Shown here one piece after another: positions 33,373 to 43,053 of a stretch of 64,000 nucleotides of DNA. The stretch's first letter is position 1, and each line of letters starts with the position of its first letter. A program made the position numbers and the translations under genes. The stretch comes from CAWGLW01 sp963823525 (GTDB taxonomy: Bacteria > Pseudomonadota > Gammaproteobacteria > Steroidobacterales > Steroidobacteraceae), in assembly GCA_963823525.1 (NCBI GenBank), contig CAWGLW010000001.1, positions 372,001 to 436,000 on the forward strand, written 5' to 3'. The notes beneath the pieces were generated by a model. The model ran no database searches. It had not been told where the DNA came from and was given only the letters and a program-made list of their open reading frames with translations.

Positions 33373-35235
33373 CTACTGCAATTGCACGCGAATCAGAGTC
33401 GGCTGCATCGTCTCCACGTGCCAGCTCGGGAAATTCGAGATCGCCGTGTAGGCCGACCCGTCCGGTGAAAATTCGACATCCCGGGTGAACGAGACGCGCC
33501 GGGGCAACGGAATGAATCGCCAGGTCTCAGTCCCGATATCCATCGCCATCAGAGAGTTCGACTGGTTGCCGTTCACCCAGACGATTCCGTGACGACGATC
33601 GACGTTCAGCGAATAAGGTGTCTCACTGCCCCTTGGCTGCACGGGAAGATCGTACAGTTTGAAATGGCCGGTTGACGGCTCGTAACGGGCGATCAGCGAC
33701 TCCGGGAAAGCGGTGATCCAGAGATTTCCGTCCTGGTCCGTCCTTAGCCGCCGCGGCCCCTTGAACGGTGTTTCGATCATCGTGATTTCGCCGGTTTCCG
33801 GGTCGATCACACCGATTTCGTCCGTATGCAACCGCGCAATCCAGACCTTGCCGTCGGGCGTGACGTCGATGCCATAGGGCAGCGGTGTGCCGGTGGACTG
33901 GCGATCAACCGGTAGCCAGCGCGCCACCGGCACACCCCAGCTCATGAGCTTTAGCGTGAAAGCCATGAGCTTGACGGTCAACCACTCACGGAAGCCGCGC
34001 GTCGGCAGGTCGTAAATCCTGAACCGGCCGGTTTCGCGGTCGAGCATACCAACCTGGTTCGACAGCGCCAGCGTGAACCAGACCCGATCCCTGTGATCCA
34101 TCCGAATCGTGTGCGGGTAGACACCATCGCCGATTTCGTGCAGCACGAAAGCCTTCGTGTCCGGATTGAACTCGACGATGCGCCGCTGGGCCGAGGGCGT
34201 AATGAAGATGTGCCGGTCGACTTCGGACTCGGTGAGAGAATGCGCGTTCGACGTGCTGTCATGGCGCGGCCAGGTCTTCATTCGTCCGGCAATCATGCCG
34301 CCCGGCTTGTCACCCGGCTTGTGCGGAATCCGGTAGACCGTCGTCTCGCCGGTCTCCGGGTCCACTTCGTATAGTCGATCCTGGATATTGTCGGCGACAT
34401 AGACCAGGCCGCTCGCTGCGACCAGCATGTCGTGCGTCTGGGACATCAGGTCGCCGATCGGCCACTCGGTGATCGTCGCGTCGGCCAGGTCGGCCGGCCA
34501 TGGCGTCGCCGCGGGGACGAGCTGCGGATTTTCCCGCAGCTTACGGTAGCCGATCGACAATCTCTCGGGCAGCATCTCCTGATCGGCACTGGAGAGGCGT
34601 GAGCCGTAGTTGATCATCCGACCCACGACGTCACGCCAGGTTTCCGTACTGCGCTCGGTCCGAATGAACTCGTTGCCCTGCTGATGACAGAAACTGCACT
34701 GCAGCATGAAGTGCTTCTTGGTTGCCTCATCGCCGATGTCCAGTGCCCCAAGCCAGGCATTGGCGGGCCTGGCTTCGGCCAGCCTGAACGGATCGGTCTC
34801 GCGTTCCATGGCGATGGTCAGAAGGATTGTTTGTGCATCGCCGCCGGGATCAACGGCCGGTGCGGAATCGCTGCCCACGGCAGGGGCAGCGGCCGCGGCT
34901 CCGGGTTCGACGCCCTGCTCTTCGGGCACGCTGATCGTCACGTCTCGAAAGCCGGGCTTTCGCAACCTGTAATTGACGACGCCGGAGCGATCCGGCAGGA
35001 GCACCTGCCCGGCGGCGTCCGTAAAGCGGCTAATCTCCGGATCGACGACCTGCGTCTTGCCCGGTGTTGCGTATCCCTCATCGGCGGTGTCGAGCTTACG
35101 AGCCGCTTCCAGTGTCTGCGTAACCATGGCCGTCGGCAGCGGTTCGCCGGCCTCGTCGGTCACGGACAGCGTGGCCGGCTCGGCGACAAGGCAGAAACCG
35201 GCCAGCGCAACACTCAGGGTAATTTTTGTTCGCAT
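33373..35235 (-). CDS. Exported beta-propeller protein with haem c motif
   Basis: The 620-residue protein has a signal peptide (1-20), an Ig-like carboxypeptidase-regulatory domain (about 22-145), a cytochrome c motif CSFCH (180-184), and from about 260 a six- to seven-bladed propeller like virginiamycin B lyase or SMP-30 proteins, with repeated motifs such as IDPETGEI, VDPETGETT and DRETGRF. Only one haem motif is visible, with a methionine ligand not assignable. It may be a periplasmic oxidoreductase or lactonase-like enzyme; the substrate is unknown. ATG 35235 supplies the signal peptide. Confidence 0.75.
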   Translation of the reverse strand: MRTKITLSVALAGFCLVAEPATLSVTDEAGEPLPTAMVTQTLEAARKLDTADEGYATPGKTQVVDPEISRFTDAAGQVLLPDRSGVVNYRLRKPGFRDVTISVPEEQGVEPGAAAAAPAVGSDSAPAVDPGGDAQTILLTIAMERETDPFRLAEARPANAWLGALDIGDEATKKHFMLQCSFCHQQGNEFIRTERSTETWRDVVGRMINYGSRLSSADQEMLPERLSIGYRKLRENPQLVPAATPWPADLADATITEWPIGDLMSQTHDMLVAASGLVYVADNIQDRLYEVDPETGETTVYRIPHKPGDKPGGMIAGRMKTWPRHDSTSNAHSLTESEVDRHIFITPSAQRRIVEFNPDTKAFVLHEIGDGVYPHTIRMDHRDRVWFTLALSNQVGMLDRETGRFRIYDLPTRGFREWLTVKLMAFTLKLMSWGVPVARWLPVDRQSTGTPLPYGIDVTPDGKVWIARLHTDEIGVIDPETGEITMIETPFKGPRRLRTDQDGNLWITAFPESLIARYEPSTGHFKLYDLPVQPRGSETPYSLNVDRRHGIVWVNGNQSNSLMAMDIGTETWRFIPLPRRVSFTRDVEFSPDGSAYTAISNFPSWHVETMQPTLIRVQLQ

Positions 35236-35278
35236 GGCCGCTCCCGCTTCTTTCGATTCCTGCTTTTGCCGCGCGCGT

Positions 35279-35293
35279 AAACTTACAAAGTTT
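35279..35293. promoter_or_regulatory. Inverted repeat in a divergent promoter
   Basis: AAACTTacaAAGTTT is a perfect inverted repeat with 6-base arms, 44 bases before the propeller gene ATG and 88 before the HD-hydrolase GTG on the other strand. Its position between divergent genes fits an operator. Confidence 0.35.
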
Positions 35294-35380
35294 CCCAGCC
35301 AAACGCGAGCAACGAACGTGCCCGCCTCGACGCCGACCGCAGTTTCAGGGCAAAGTGTGGGAAGCAGGAGGACGGTTCGG

Positions 35381-36073
35381 GTGCTGACACAGAAATACAA
35401 GGACGCGATGCTGTTCGCGGCGGACCTTCATGAAGGGCAACGCCGCAAGGCAACGCCCGTGGTCTACCTGTCCCACCTGCTTTCGGTCTCCGCGCTCGTG
35501 ATGGAAAACGGTGGCGATGAAACCGAGGCCATCGCGGCGCTGCTGCACGATGCCATAGAGGATCAGGGGAAAGGCTACAAGAGCCGATTCATGCCACAAA
35601 AGGCGACGGGCCGCGAAGCGCTCAAGGCGGACATTGCGTTCAAATTCGGCCCGAAGGTGCTGGAGATCGTCGAGCGTTGCACGGATGATGAGTACCTGCC
35701 CCGCGGACAGGTTGCCCGCAAGGGAACGCCCGAGGAATGGGAGCAACGTAAGACCGCCTACCTGGAACAACTGCGCGAAAGCCGTCACCTGGGTGCGCTG
35801 CGGGTATCCTGCGCCGACAAGCTGCACAATGCGCGCGCGATCCTCACGGACTACGAAGTGCATGGTGAGGCGCTATGGTCCCGGTTCACGGCTAAGAGCG
35901 TTGACAAGCAACTGTGGTATTACGACTGCCTTGCCTACACCTTCCGTAACCACGCCAGCCGTTTCGGTGACGGCGGGCTCGAACGTATGGCGAGGGAATT
36001 GACCCGCGTCGTCGAGCGCATCCGCCAGCACTCGCAGGTGGAACCGTCGGAAGACCGGAATGGTTCAATCTGA
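35381..36073 (+). CDS. HD-domain hydrolase, SpoT/small alarmone hydrolase-like
   Basis: The 230-residue protein has the SpoT-type HD arrangement: RRKATPVVYLSHL provides the first histidine, LLHDAIED is the HDxxED motif, and CADKLHNARAIL the later metal-side segment. There is no synthetase or regulatory domain. Stand-alone proteins of this kind hydrolyse (p)ppGpp or related nucleotides; the true substrate is not proven. AGGAGG nine bases before GTG 35381 decides the start. It converges with the Sel1 gene, overlapping at the 3' ends by nine bases. Confidence 0.78.
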   Translation: MLTQKYKDAMLFAADLHEGQRRKATPVVYLSHLLSVSALVMENGGDETEAIAALLHDAIEDQGKGYKSRFMPQKATGREALKADIAFKFGPKVLEIVERCTDDEYLPRGQVARKGTPEEWEQRKTAYLEQLRESRHLGALRVSCADKLHNARAILTDYEVHGEALWSRFTAKSVDKQLWYYDCLAYTFRNHASRFGDGGLERMARELTRVVERIRQHSQVEPSEDRNGSI

Positions 36074-36841
36074 CGTCGACCCGGCATCGAGCCCCTGCAT
36101 CGCTTCGGCAGCGCGCTCATCGCCCTGCGCCGCTGCCTTTTCGTACCAGCGCCGGGCCTCTGCCGGATCCGCAGGCACCCCGTCGCCGTATTGATACATC
36201 AGGCCGAGACCGTACTGACCCGCCGCGTGGCCTTTTTCTGCCGATTTCCGATACCAGTTAAACGCTTCGGCATAATCCTGTTCGACGCCGACGCCGTTCG
36301 CATAGGCTACGCCGAGGTTGACCATCGCGATCGGGTCACCCTCGCTGGCCGCCTCGCGCCACCAGCCAATCGCCTCGGCCGGCCGCGCAGCGACTTCTTC
36401 GCAACCCTCATAAAAGAAATTGCCGGCGGTCGTGTACGCGGCAACGTATTCCATCCCGACGAGTTCGGTGATCACGGCAAGCGCGTCGGTGCAGCGGCGC
36501 TCAGATGCCTTCCCATAGAGGTAGACATCGGCGACATGCAGCAGATTGAACTTCGCTTTCTCGTTACCCTGTCTGGCGGATCTGGAAAACCAGTCCCGGG
36601 CGATGTCAAGATCCGCCGGAACCCCGAGACCTTGTGCATACATTGCACCGAGCGCCACTTCGGCGGCGGCATCGCCCTGCGCGGCCATCGGCCTGAGGAT
36701 GTCCAGGGCCTTGGAGTAATCGCCGGCCACGATCGCCGCGCGTCCGGCCTCGATATCGTCCGCCTGCGCGGGCGCTGCAATGCCCGGTGCGCAGGCCGCG
36801 ATGACGAGTACAGACGCCAGACCCGAAGCCCGTTTGTTCAT
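36065..36841 (-). CDS. Sel1-repeat periplasmic protein
   Basis: A signal peptide (1-27, ending APAQA) is followed by Sel1-like repeats of about 36 residues, for example AEVALGAMYAQGLGVPADLDIARDWFSRSARQG and MVNLGVAYANGVGVEQDYAEAFNWYRKSAEKG, between residues 50 and 250. Two cysteines (C117, C147) lie in the less regular centre. Sel1 proteins are protein-interaction scaffolds. No partner is evident from neighbours. Confidence 0.82.
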   Translation of the reverse strand: MNKRASGLASVLVIAACAPGIAAPAQADDIEAGRAAIVAGDYSKALDILRPMAAQGDAAAEVALGAMYAQGLGVPADLDIARDWFSRSARQGNEKAKFNLLHVADVYLYGKASERRCTDALAVITELVGMEYVAAYTTAGNFFYEGCEEVAARPAEAIGWWREAASEGDPIAMVNLGVAYANGVGVEQDYAEAFNWYRKSAEKGHAAGQYGLGLMYQYGDGVPADPAEARRWYEKAAAQGDERAAEAMQGLDAGSTSD

Positions 36842-36950
36842 AGTTGGCTATTTTTCCACATTACGCCCAGCGGATGCCGATTCGTAGTTAGACCCGAGTG
36901 TTCGTACTATGCGCGTTCAACCGTCCGGAACGCGCCGACCCTACACCTCC

Positions 36951-38873
36951 ATGACACTGCTCGCCGTAAAGTCTGCCAGCCTCGCCTACGGCCATGTCGC
37001 ACTGCTCGATCAAGCGGCGCTGCAGATCGAGAAGGGCGAACGCGTCGCGCTGATCGGTCGCAATGGCTCGGGCAAGTCGTCGCTGCTCGCGGCGATCGCC
37101 GGACAGTTGACTCTGGACGACGGAGAGATCTGGCGTCAACCGGGCCTGAAGGTCGCTCACGTTGCCCAGGAACCCGCGCTGGACCCGACGGACACTGTCT
37201 TCGACGCGTTGATCGCGGGCATGGGTGAGGTCACTCGCACACTGCACGACTACCATCTCGTCTCGCAACAACTTGCTGACCCGGCGGCCGATCACGGCGC
37301 GCTGCTTGGCCGACTGGCCACATTGCAGTCTCAGCTGGAAACAACCGGCGCCTGGACGCTGCAGTCGCAGGCTGACCGCATGATCAGCCGCTTCGGGCTG
37401 AATGCCGACAGTGCCGTCGCCGACCTGTCGGGCGGCCAGCGCAAGCGAGTCGCACTGGCCCGGGCTCTGGTGACGACGCCGGACCTGTTGCTGCTCGACG
37501 AACCGACTAACCATCTCGATATCGACTCGATCGAGTGGCTCGAAGAGCTGCTGGCAGAGTCCGGCCAGACGCTGCTGCTGATCACCCACGACCGACACTT
37601 TCTCGACCGGGTCGCGACGCGAATCGTCGAACTCGACCGGGGACAACTGACGAGCTTTCCGGGAAGTTTCCAGACCTACCTCTCGCGCAAGGAGGAAATG
37701 CTCAACGCGGAAACACTGGCCAACGAACGTTTCGACAAGGTGCTCGCACAGGAGGAGGTCTGGATCCGCAAGGGCATCGAGGCACGCCGTACGCGCAGTG
37801 CGGGCCGGGTCAAGAACCTCGAGCGCCTGCGCGAAGAGCGTGCGGCACGGCGCGAACGGCTGGGCAAAGTGGAGATACGCGTCGATTCCGGTGAGCGCAG
37901 CGGGAAACTGGTCGCCGAACTCGACCGGGTCAGCAAGTCGTTCACCCGGCCGGATGGCTCCAGGAACGCCGTCGTAGTCGATTTCTCCGCGCGCATCCTG
38001 CGTGGCGACAAGATCGGGCTGGTCGGGCCGAACGGCATTGGCAAGACCACCCTGCTGCGGCTGATTCTGGGTGACCTGGAACCCGACAGCGGCACGGTGC
38101 GCCGCGGCACCGCGCTGGAGGTAGCTTACTTTGATCAGTTCCGCACGCAGCTCGATCCCGAGGCCAGCCTGATCGAAGTTATCGCCCCCGGGGCCGAGTG
38201 GATTGAAATCGGCGGCAAACGCCGACACGCAATGAGCTACCTCGGTGACTTCCTTTTTCCGCCGCAACGCGCGCGCTCACCCGTGAAGTCGCTCTCCGGC
38301 GGCGAGCGCAACCGGCTGCTGCTGGCGCGCCTTTTCGCGCGTCCTGCCAACGCACTGGTGCTCGATGAACCGACCAACGATCTCGACATCGAGACCCTTG
38401 AGCTGCTCGAGGTACTGCTGCAGAACTACACCGGCACCGTATTCCTCGTCTCCCATGATCGCGCCTTCCTCGACAACGTCGTGACCCAGACCATTGCGCC
38501 CGAGGGGCACGGCCGATGGCGTGAGTACGTTGGTGGCTACGAGGATTGGCGGCGGCAGCGCCCCAGGCCCGCGCAGGACGACCCCGCGAGCCCGCGTCGC
38601 TCGGCAGCCCCGCCTCGAGAACGGCGCCCGCGCGAGAAGACCCGGGTGGTCCGGCTTTCTTACAAGGAACAGCGCGAACTCAATACGCTGCCCAGCCAGA
38701 TCGAGGCGCTCGAGGCGGAACAACAATCCATCAACGCCCGATTCGCGGACCCGAACTTTTTCTCCGAGTCACCCACCGAAGCGGGGCAGCTCTCAACCCG
38801 CATCGGCGAGATCGAAGACGAGTTACTCGAACTGATGACTCGCTGGGAAGCGCTGGAATCGCGCAAAAACTGA
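36951..38873 (+). CDS. uup: ABC-F ATPase, Uup type
   Basis: The 640-residue soluble protein has two ABC ATPase domains: Walker A GRNGSGKSS and GPNGIGKTT, signatures LSGGQRKRV and LSGGERNRL, and Walker B LLLLDEPTNHLD and ALVLDEPTNDLD. No membrane part is present. The linker after the first domain is highly charged and the C-terminal 80 residues form a coiled coil, as in Uup. ABC-F proteins act on ribosomes; Uup is also linked to precise transposon excision and DNA branch handling. ATG 36951 matches the usual family start; 36909 would add 14 residues. Confidence 0.93.
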   Translation: MTLLAVKSASLAYGHVALLDQAALQIEKGERVALIGRNGSGKSSLLAAIAGQLTLDDGEIWRQPGLKVAHVAQEPALDPTDTVFDALIAGMGEVTRTLHDYHLVSQQLADPAADHGALLGRLATLQSQLETTGAWTLQSQADRMISRFGLNADSAVADLSGGQRKRVALARALVTTPDLLLLDEPTNHLDIDSIEWLEELLAESGQTLLLITHDRHFLDRVATRIVELDRGQLTSFPGSFQTYLSRKEEMLNAETLANERFDKVLAQEEVWIRKGIEARRTRSAGRVKNLERLREERAARRERLGKVEIRVDSGERSGKLVAELDRVSKSFTRPDGSRNAVVVDFSARILRGDKIGLVGPNGIGKTTLLRLILGDLEPDSGTVRRGTALEVAYFDQFRTQLDPEASLIEVIAPGAEWIEIGGKRRHAMSYLGDFLFPPQRARSPVKSLSGGERNRLLLARLFARPANALVLDEPTNDLDIETLELLEVLLQNYTGTVFLVSHDRAFLDNVVTQTIAPEGHGRWREYVGGYEDWRRQRPRPAQDDPASPRRSAAPPRERRPREKTRVVRLSYKEQRELNTLPSQIEALEAEQQSINARFADPNFFSESPTEAGQLSTRIGEIEDELLELMTRWEALESRKN

Positions 38874-38875
38874 TT

Positions 38876-38912
38876 CTGTAATTCCGGGACAGTTTACGTA
38901 ATTACCGGGCCG
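38876..38912. repeat. REP-like repeat remnant between convergent genes
   Basis: Two imperfect copies of GTAATT(A)CCGGG occur 19 bases apart (from 38878 and 38897), joined by ACAGTTTAC. This arrangement resembles the repeats left around REP-associated tyrosine transposases in many gammaproteobacteria. No transposase gene is present. It fills the 40-base gap between uup and the TolB-like gene. Confidence 0.35.
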
Positions 38913-38913
38913 T

Positions 38914-41136
38914 TCATTGCGCAACAAGCGCGGCACCTTCGGGTGTGGAGATCAGCTCTTTTCGCATCGCGACGGCCTGTCGTTGTCCTTCCGCGATAAA
39001 CGCCTGGAACAAGCGGTCCTCGTGCCACCTCTGGAACACCGGATTGATCATCAGGCGCCAGTGTTCCCGAAAGCCGTGACTGACGGCCTGCCTCAACGCG
39101 TCGAGCATCGCATCCCGGTCACCCTTCAGGCTGGCGATCTGTGCCGACAAGGTGTCCGCTAACATGCTGCTGGCCTTGTCGGCGCGGATCTCATCGTGCA
39201 GGCGCGACAGTCGCGCCACCCAACGGTCGAACTCGACCGAATTGCCGCGCCGCTGAAAAATCATTGCGAGATTTGCGCCAACGCCGCTCAGTAGTACAGT
39301 CAGCGGTTCGCCGTGCACATCCCCTGCACGCTGCAACACCTCACGCAACGCGGTCTCAGCCTCATCGAGGTTCCCCGCCCGAAGCTGCGCCTCACCGAGC
39401 ATGGCCAGCGCGGTGATGGATTCCGGATTGTCTTCAAGAAAGGCTTTCAGTTCGCGCAGCTGCCATTCAACGTCCCCCTCAGCCAGTGCGACCTGGTATG
39501 CCGCGACCTGGGTGTGAATCGCCTGCGGGCCGCGTTTTCGCGCCTCCTCGACCCAGCGCTTCGCTGACGGCAAATCGTTCAGTTGCAGGAATGCCTCGGC
39601 CATTCGCCGTGCCATGAAGGCATCGCCGGTGCGCAGCTCGTGCGCACGCGCGTAGGGGATTATCGACAGATGGGGGTCACCGCCTTCGAGAAAGACGTCT
39701 CCTAATCCCTCGAACGGAAACGGATTCCCGGGCTCGAGCGCAGCCCACTGCCGGAATTTTTGCTTGGCCACATCGGCACCGCCTGAAAGGGACATAAAGT
39801 AAAGATAACTTTCCTTGACCCAGTCAGACAGCGGATCGAGTTCGTATGCGCGTGAAGCTGACTCAAAGCCCCGGCTGGGCTGACCCATCGTGACAAGCAG
39901 CAGCGACTGGTTGGTCAGTGTTGTCGCGGCATTCGGGTTCAGCGCCAGGGATTTTCCAAAAAACTCCAGTCCGTCCTGCACCCGCCACTTGCGCCGGGCC
40001 AGCGTTCCTTTCGAAGCCCAGGCTTCGGCGAGGTCCGGATCGAGGCTCAGCGCCTTGTCCACGGCCGGCTCGGCGGCTGAAACCGCGCTTGTCATCGACA
40101 GGTCACCATAATCAGCCAGCCCAAGATAAGCATCGGCGAGGCCACTGTAGGCCGGTGCGTAATCCGGATCGGCCGCGATCGCTCGCTCAAAGTAGGCTAT
40201 CGCCTCGCGGAACGCATCGGCGTTGACCTCGCGGGCGCGGTGCCGGCCGAGCAGGTAGAGATCGTAGGCTTCGAAGTTCTTCGTTGAGCTGGCCGCAATC
40301 GTCGCATCGGCTGCGCCCATCAGGGGCAGTTGCAGCGCGTCAACGATCGCTCCGGCAATCTCGTCCTGGACCTCGAAAATATTGTCGAGACTGCGATCGT
40401 AAGTCTCCGACCAGAGGTGGAAGCCGTCTTCGACCTTGATCAACTGGGCCGTGATACGCGCCTGGTTCCCGGTCCGGCGCACACTGCCCTCGAGCACGGT
40501 CGCAACGCCCAGCGCGCTGCCGATCTCGGCGATGTCGGCATCCTTGCCCTTGAACTTGAACGACGAGGTGCGCGCCGCGACCTTCAAGCCTTCCACCTTG
40601 GCCAGCAGGTTCAGCAGTTCCTCGGACAGACCGTCGGAAAAATATTCGTTGTCGGGGTCAGCGCTCATGTTGACGAACGGCAGCACGGCAATCGACTTGT
40701 CCAGGGCTGCCCTGGATTCGGCCGGCAACGCATCCGGCGCACCGCGCCCCGCTATTTTGTCGTAGAGCAGAAAGGCTACCGCAAGGCCGAGAATCGCGAT
40801 GATTGTGTGGTTGAGCTTGCGGCCGGTCTCTTTGGCTATCGACCGGGAGCGATCGACGTCTTTTTCGCGCTTGATACCGTCGGGCGTCATTTCAAATGCC
40901 CAGGCCAGGATCAGCGCTAGCGGAAAACCGAGCACGAGCAGGAGCAGAACGGCCTTCATGACCCAAAGGGGTGCCTCGATGGCTTCGAGCACGATGTCGG
41001 CCACCTGCAACACGACCCAGGCGGCCAGCAGATAGGCCAGGCCGACCCGAAACACGTTTCGGCGCTTGAGTTCCTGAATCAGCGACAAACGCAGCACCTC
41101 CGCCCGGACATCTACGAAGCGGTCGAATTCTGACAC
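38914..41136 (-). CDS. Membrane-anchored TolB-like/TPR protein
   Basis: The 740-residue protein starts with LIQELKRRNVFRVGLAYLLAAW and has three hydrophobic helices within the first 120 residues. A TolB-N-like module (SIAVLPFVNMSADPDNEYFSDGLSEELLNLL, about 150-280) follows, then about 450 residues of TPR repeats. Proteins of this build often carry an N-terminal cyclase or winged-helix domain; here neither is present, so it may be a receptor or scaffold. GTG 41136 is chosen; a GTG further in, before LRLSLIQEL, is possible. Confidence 0.75.
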   Translation of the reverse strand: MSEFDRFVDVRAEVLRLSLIQELKRRNVFRVGLAYLLAAWVVLQVADIVLEAIEAPLWVMKAVLLLLVLGFPLALILAWAFEMTPDGIKREKDVDRSRSIAKETGRKLNHTIIAILGLAVAFLLYDKIAGRGAPDALPAESRAALDKSIAVLPFVNMSADPDNEYFSDGLSEELLNLLAKVEGLKVAARTSSFKFKGKDADIAEIGSALGVATVLEGSVRRTGNQARITAQLIKVEDGFHLWSETYDRSLDNIFEVQDEIAGAIVDALQLPLMGAADATIAASSTKNFEAYDLYLLGRHRAREVNADAFREAIAYFERAIAADPDYAPAYSGLADAYLGLADYGDLSMTSAVSAAEPAVDKALSLDPDLAEAWASKGTLARRKWRVQDGLEFFGKSLALNPNAATTLTNQSLLLVTMGQPSRGFESASRAYELDPLSDWVKESYLYFMSLSGGADVAKQKFRQWAALEPGNPFPFEGLGDVFLEGGDPHLSIIPYARAHELRTGDAFMARRMAEAFLQLNDLPSAKRWVEEARKRGPQAIHTQVAAYQVALAEGDVEWQLRELKAFLEDNPESITALAMLGEAQLRAGNLDEAETALREVLQRAGDVHGEPLTVLLSGVGANLAMIFQRRGNSVEFDRWVARLSRLHDEIRADKASSMLADTLSAQIASLKGDRDAMLDALRQAVSHGFREHWRLMINPVFQRWHEDRLFQAFIAEGQRQAVAMRKELISTPEGAALVAQ

Positions 41137-41361
41137 AAGGCGGCCGGTGACGCCGGTTTGCTGCCGGTAAAGTGGTATCAGGTGCTGATTTCCGGCGACG
41201 CGCGTTCCGGGCCGAAGCCCCGGGCCGGCGCTTTGCTGCAAGGGGGTAGTGTAATCACGGCTTGAAACCCCCCGGCCGGGGACTACCATTTCGACAGCCT
41301 GATCGGTTACCGGTCAGCGATGCACCTGCAGAGAGTCACGGTGCGCACGAAGGAGAAATTG

Positions 41362-43035
41362 ATGTCTCACAGGAAAATACGCAGGCGAACTCAACCACCG
41401 CTGCCTGAGTGGTTCCCCCGCGGTGCGCCGCTGCTGCGTGATCCGCGACTGAACAAGGGCACCGCATTCACAGAGCACGAACGCGACGCGCTGGGATTGC
41501 GTGGCCTGCTCCCACCGCACCTGTGCACGCAGGACGAGCAGGTCGAGCGCGTAATGGAGAACTTCCGGCGACTGGATTCCAGCCTCGAGAAGTACATCCT
41601 CCTGGAGTCACTTCAGGACCGGAACGAGCGTTTGTTCTTCCGGGTCGTCATCGAACATCTCGAGGAGATGATGCCGATCATCTACACCCCGACGGTGGGC
41701 CGGGCCTGTCAGGAATTCGGCCATATCTACCGCAGGCCGCGCGGCTTGTTCATTTCTGCGGCGGACCGTGGACGCATCACTCAGGTCATGCGCAACTGGC
41801 CACGACGCGAAGCATCCATGATCGTGGTCACCGACGGCGAGCGCATTCTCGGCCTTGGCGACCTCGGCGCGAACGGCATGGGTATCCCGATCGGCAAGCT
41901 GTCCTTGTACACCGCGTGTGCAGGACTTCACCCTCGGCGCTGCCTGCCCGTCATGCTCGACGTCGGAACCAACAATGAATCGCTGATGAAGGACCCGTTG
42001 TACCTCGGCCTGCGGCAGGCACGACTCAGTGGCGAGACGCTGGATGACTTCGTGGACGAGTTCATCGACGCGACGCAGAGGGTCTTTCCGGGCGTGGTCG
42101 TTCAATTCGAGGATTTTGCGAACCACAACGCGTTCCGCTTTCTGGAGAAGTACCGCGACCGGATCTGCTGCTTCAACGATGACATCCAGGGCACTGCGGC
42201 CGTCACGGTCGCCGGTATCTTCTCGGCGCTGCGTATCACCGGCAAACCGCTCTGCGAGCAGACGTTTCTCTGTCTCGGCGCGGGCGAGGCCTCGACCGGT
42301 ATCTGCGACCTGCTGGTCACCGCGATGACGGCCGAAGGCCTCGACGAGGATCGCGCGCGCGGCCGCTGCTGGATGGTGGATTCCAAGGGACTGGTCGTCG
42401 CCGGTCGCAAGTCGCTAGCGGAGCACAAGCAGGCCTACGCACACGATCATGCGCCCGTCGCCGATTTCCTTGGCGCAGTCCGGGCGCTCAGGCCCACTGC
42501 AATACTCGGCGCCGGCGCGACCGCGGGCCTGTTCACGCGTGAAGTCATCGAGGCAATGGCCGAAATAAATGATCGCCCGATTGTCTTTGCACTCTCAAAT
42601 CCGACCTCAAAGGCAGAATGCACGGCTGAACAGGCCTACACATGGTCCAATGGCCGGGCGCTTTTCGCCTCGGGCAGCCCGTTCGACCCCGTGCAACTGG
42701 ACGGCCAGCGTTTCGTACCGGGACAGGGGAACAACAGCTACATCTTCCCGGGAGTTGGTCTCGGCGTGGTCACCACCGGTGCAGCGCGTGTGACGGATGA
42801 AATGTTCATGGTCGCCGCACGCGCTGTCGCGGATCTCGTCAGCGAAGCCGACCTGGCACAGGGCAGCCTGTTTCCGCCACTCAAGGAAATCCGCGAGGTA
42901 TCGGCGCGTATCGCGATGGACGTTGCCGAAGTCGTGTTCCGCAACGACCTCGCCGACATCGAGCGGCCGGCGGATCTCGAGAGCTTCATTCGTTCGCATA
43001 TGTACGACCCCGAGTACCCGAGCTACATCCCCTGA
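41362..43035 (+). CDS. maeA: NAD-dependent malic enzyme
   Basis: The 557-residue enzyme decarboxylates malate to pyruvate. It has the long malic-enzyme form: IIYTPTVGRACQ, LGLGDLGANGMGIPIGKLSLYTACAGLHP (substrate and lysine region), FEDFANHNAF and NDDIQGTAAV (metal ligands), and LGAGEASTGI (NAD loop). AAGGAGA precedes ATG 41362, fixing the start. thrC follows 18 bases downstream and may be co-transcribed. Confidence 0.95.
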   Translation: MSHRKIRRRTQPPLPEWFPRGAPLLRDPRLNKGTAFTEHERDALGLRGLLPPHLCTQDEQVERVMENFRRLDSSLEKYILLESLQDRNERLFFRVVIEHLEEMMPIIYTPTVGRACQEFGHIYRRPRGLFISAADRGRITQVMRNWPRREASMIVVTDGERILGLGDLGANGMGIPIGKLSLYTACAGLHPRRCLPVMLDVGTNNESLMKDPLYLGLRQARLSGETLDDFVDEFIDATQRVFPGVVVQFEDFANHNAFRFLEKYRDRICCFNDDIQGTAAVTVAGIFSALRITGKPLCEQTFLCLGAGEASTGICDLLVTAMTAEGLDEDRARGRCWMVDSKGLVVAGRKSLAEHKQAYAHDHAPVADFLGAVRALRPTAILGAGATAGLFTREVIEAMAEINDRPIVFALSNPTSKAECTAEQAYTWSNGRALFASGSPFDPVQLDGQRFVPGQGNNSYIFPGVGLGVVTTGAARVTDEMFMVAARAVADLVSEADLAQGSLFPPLKEIREVSARIAMDVAEVVFRNDLADIERPADLESFIRSHMYDPEYPSYIP

Positions 43036-43053
43036 GGCGGAGGAATCGGCCAT

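Noticed and set aside
36888..38267. Open frame of 459 codons opposite uup
   Set aside because: Antisense shadow of a gene with intact Walker and signature motifs.
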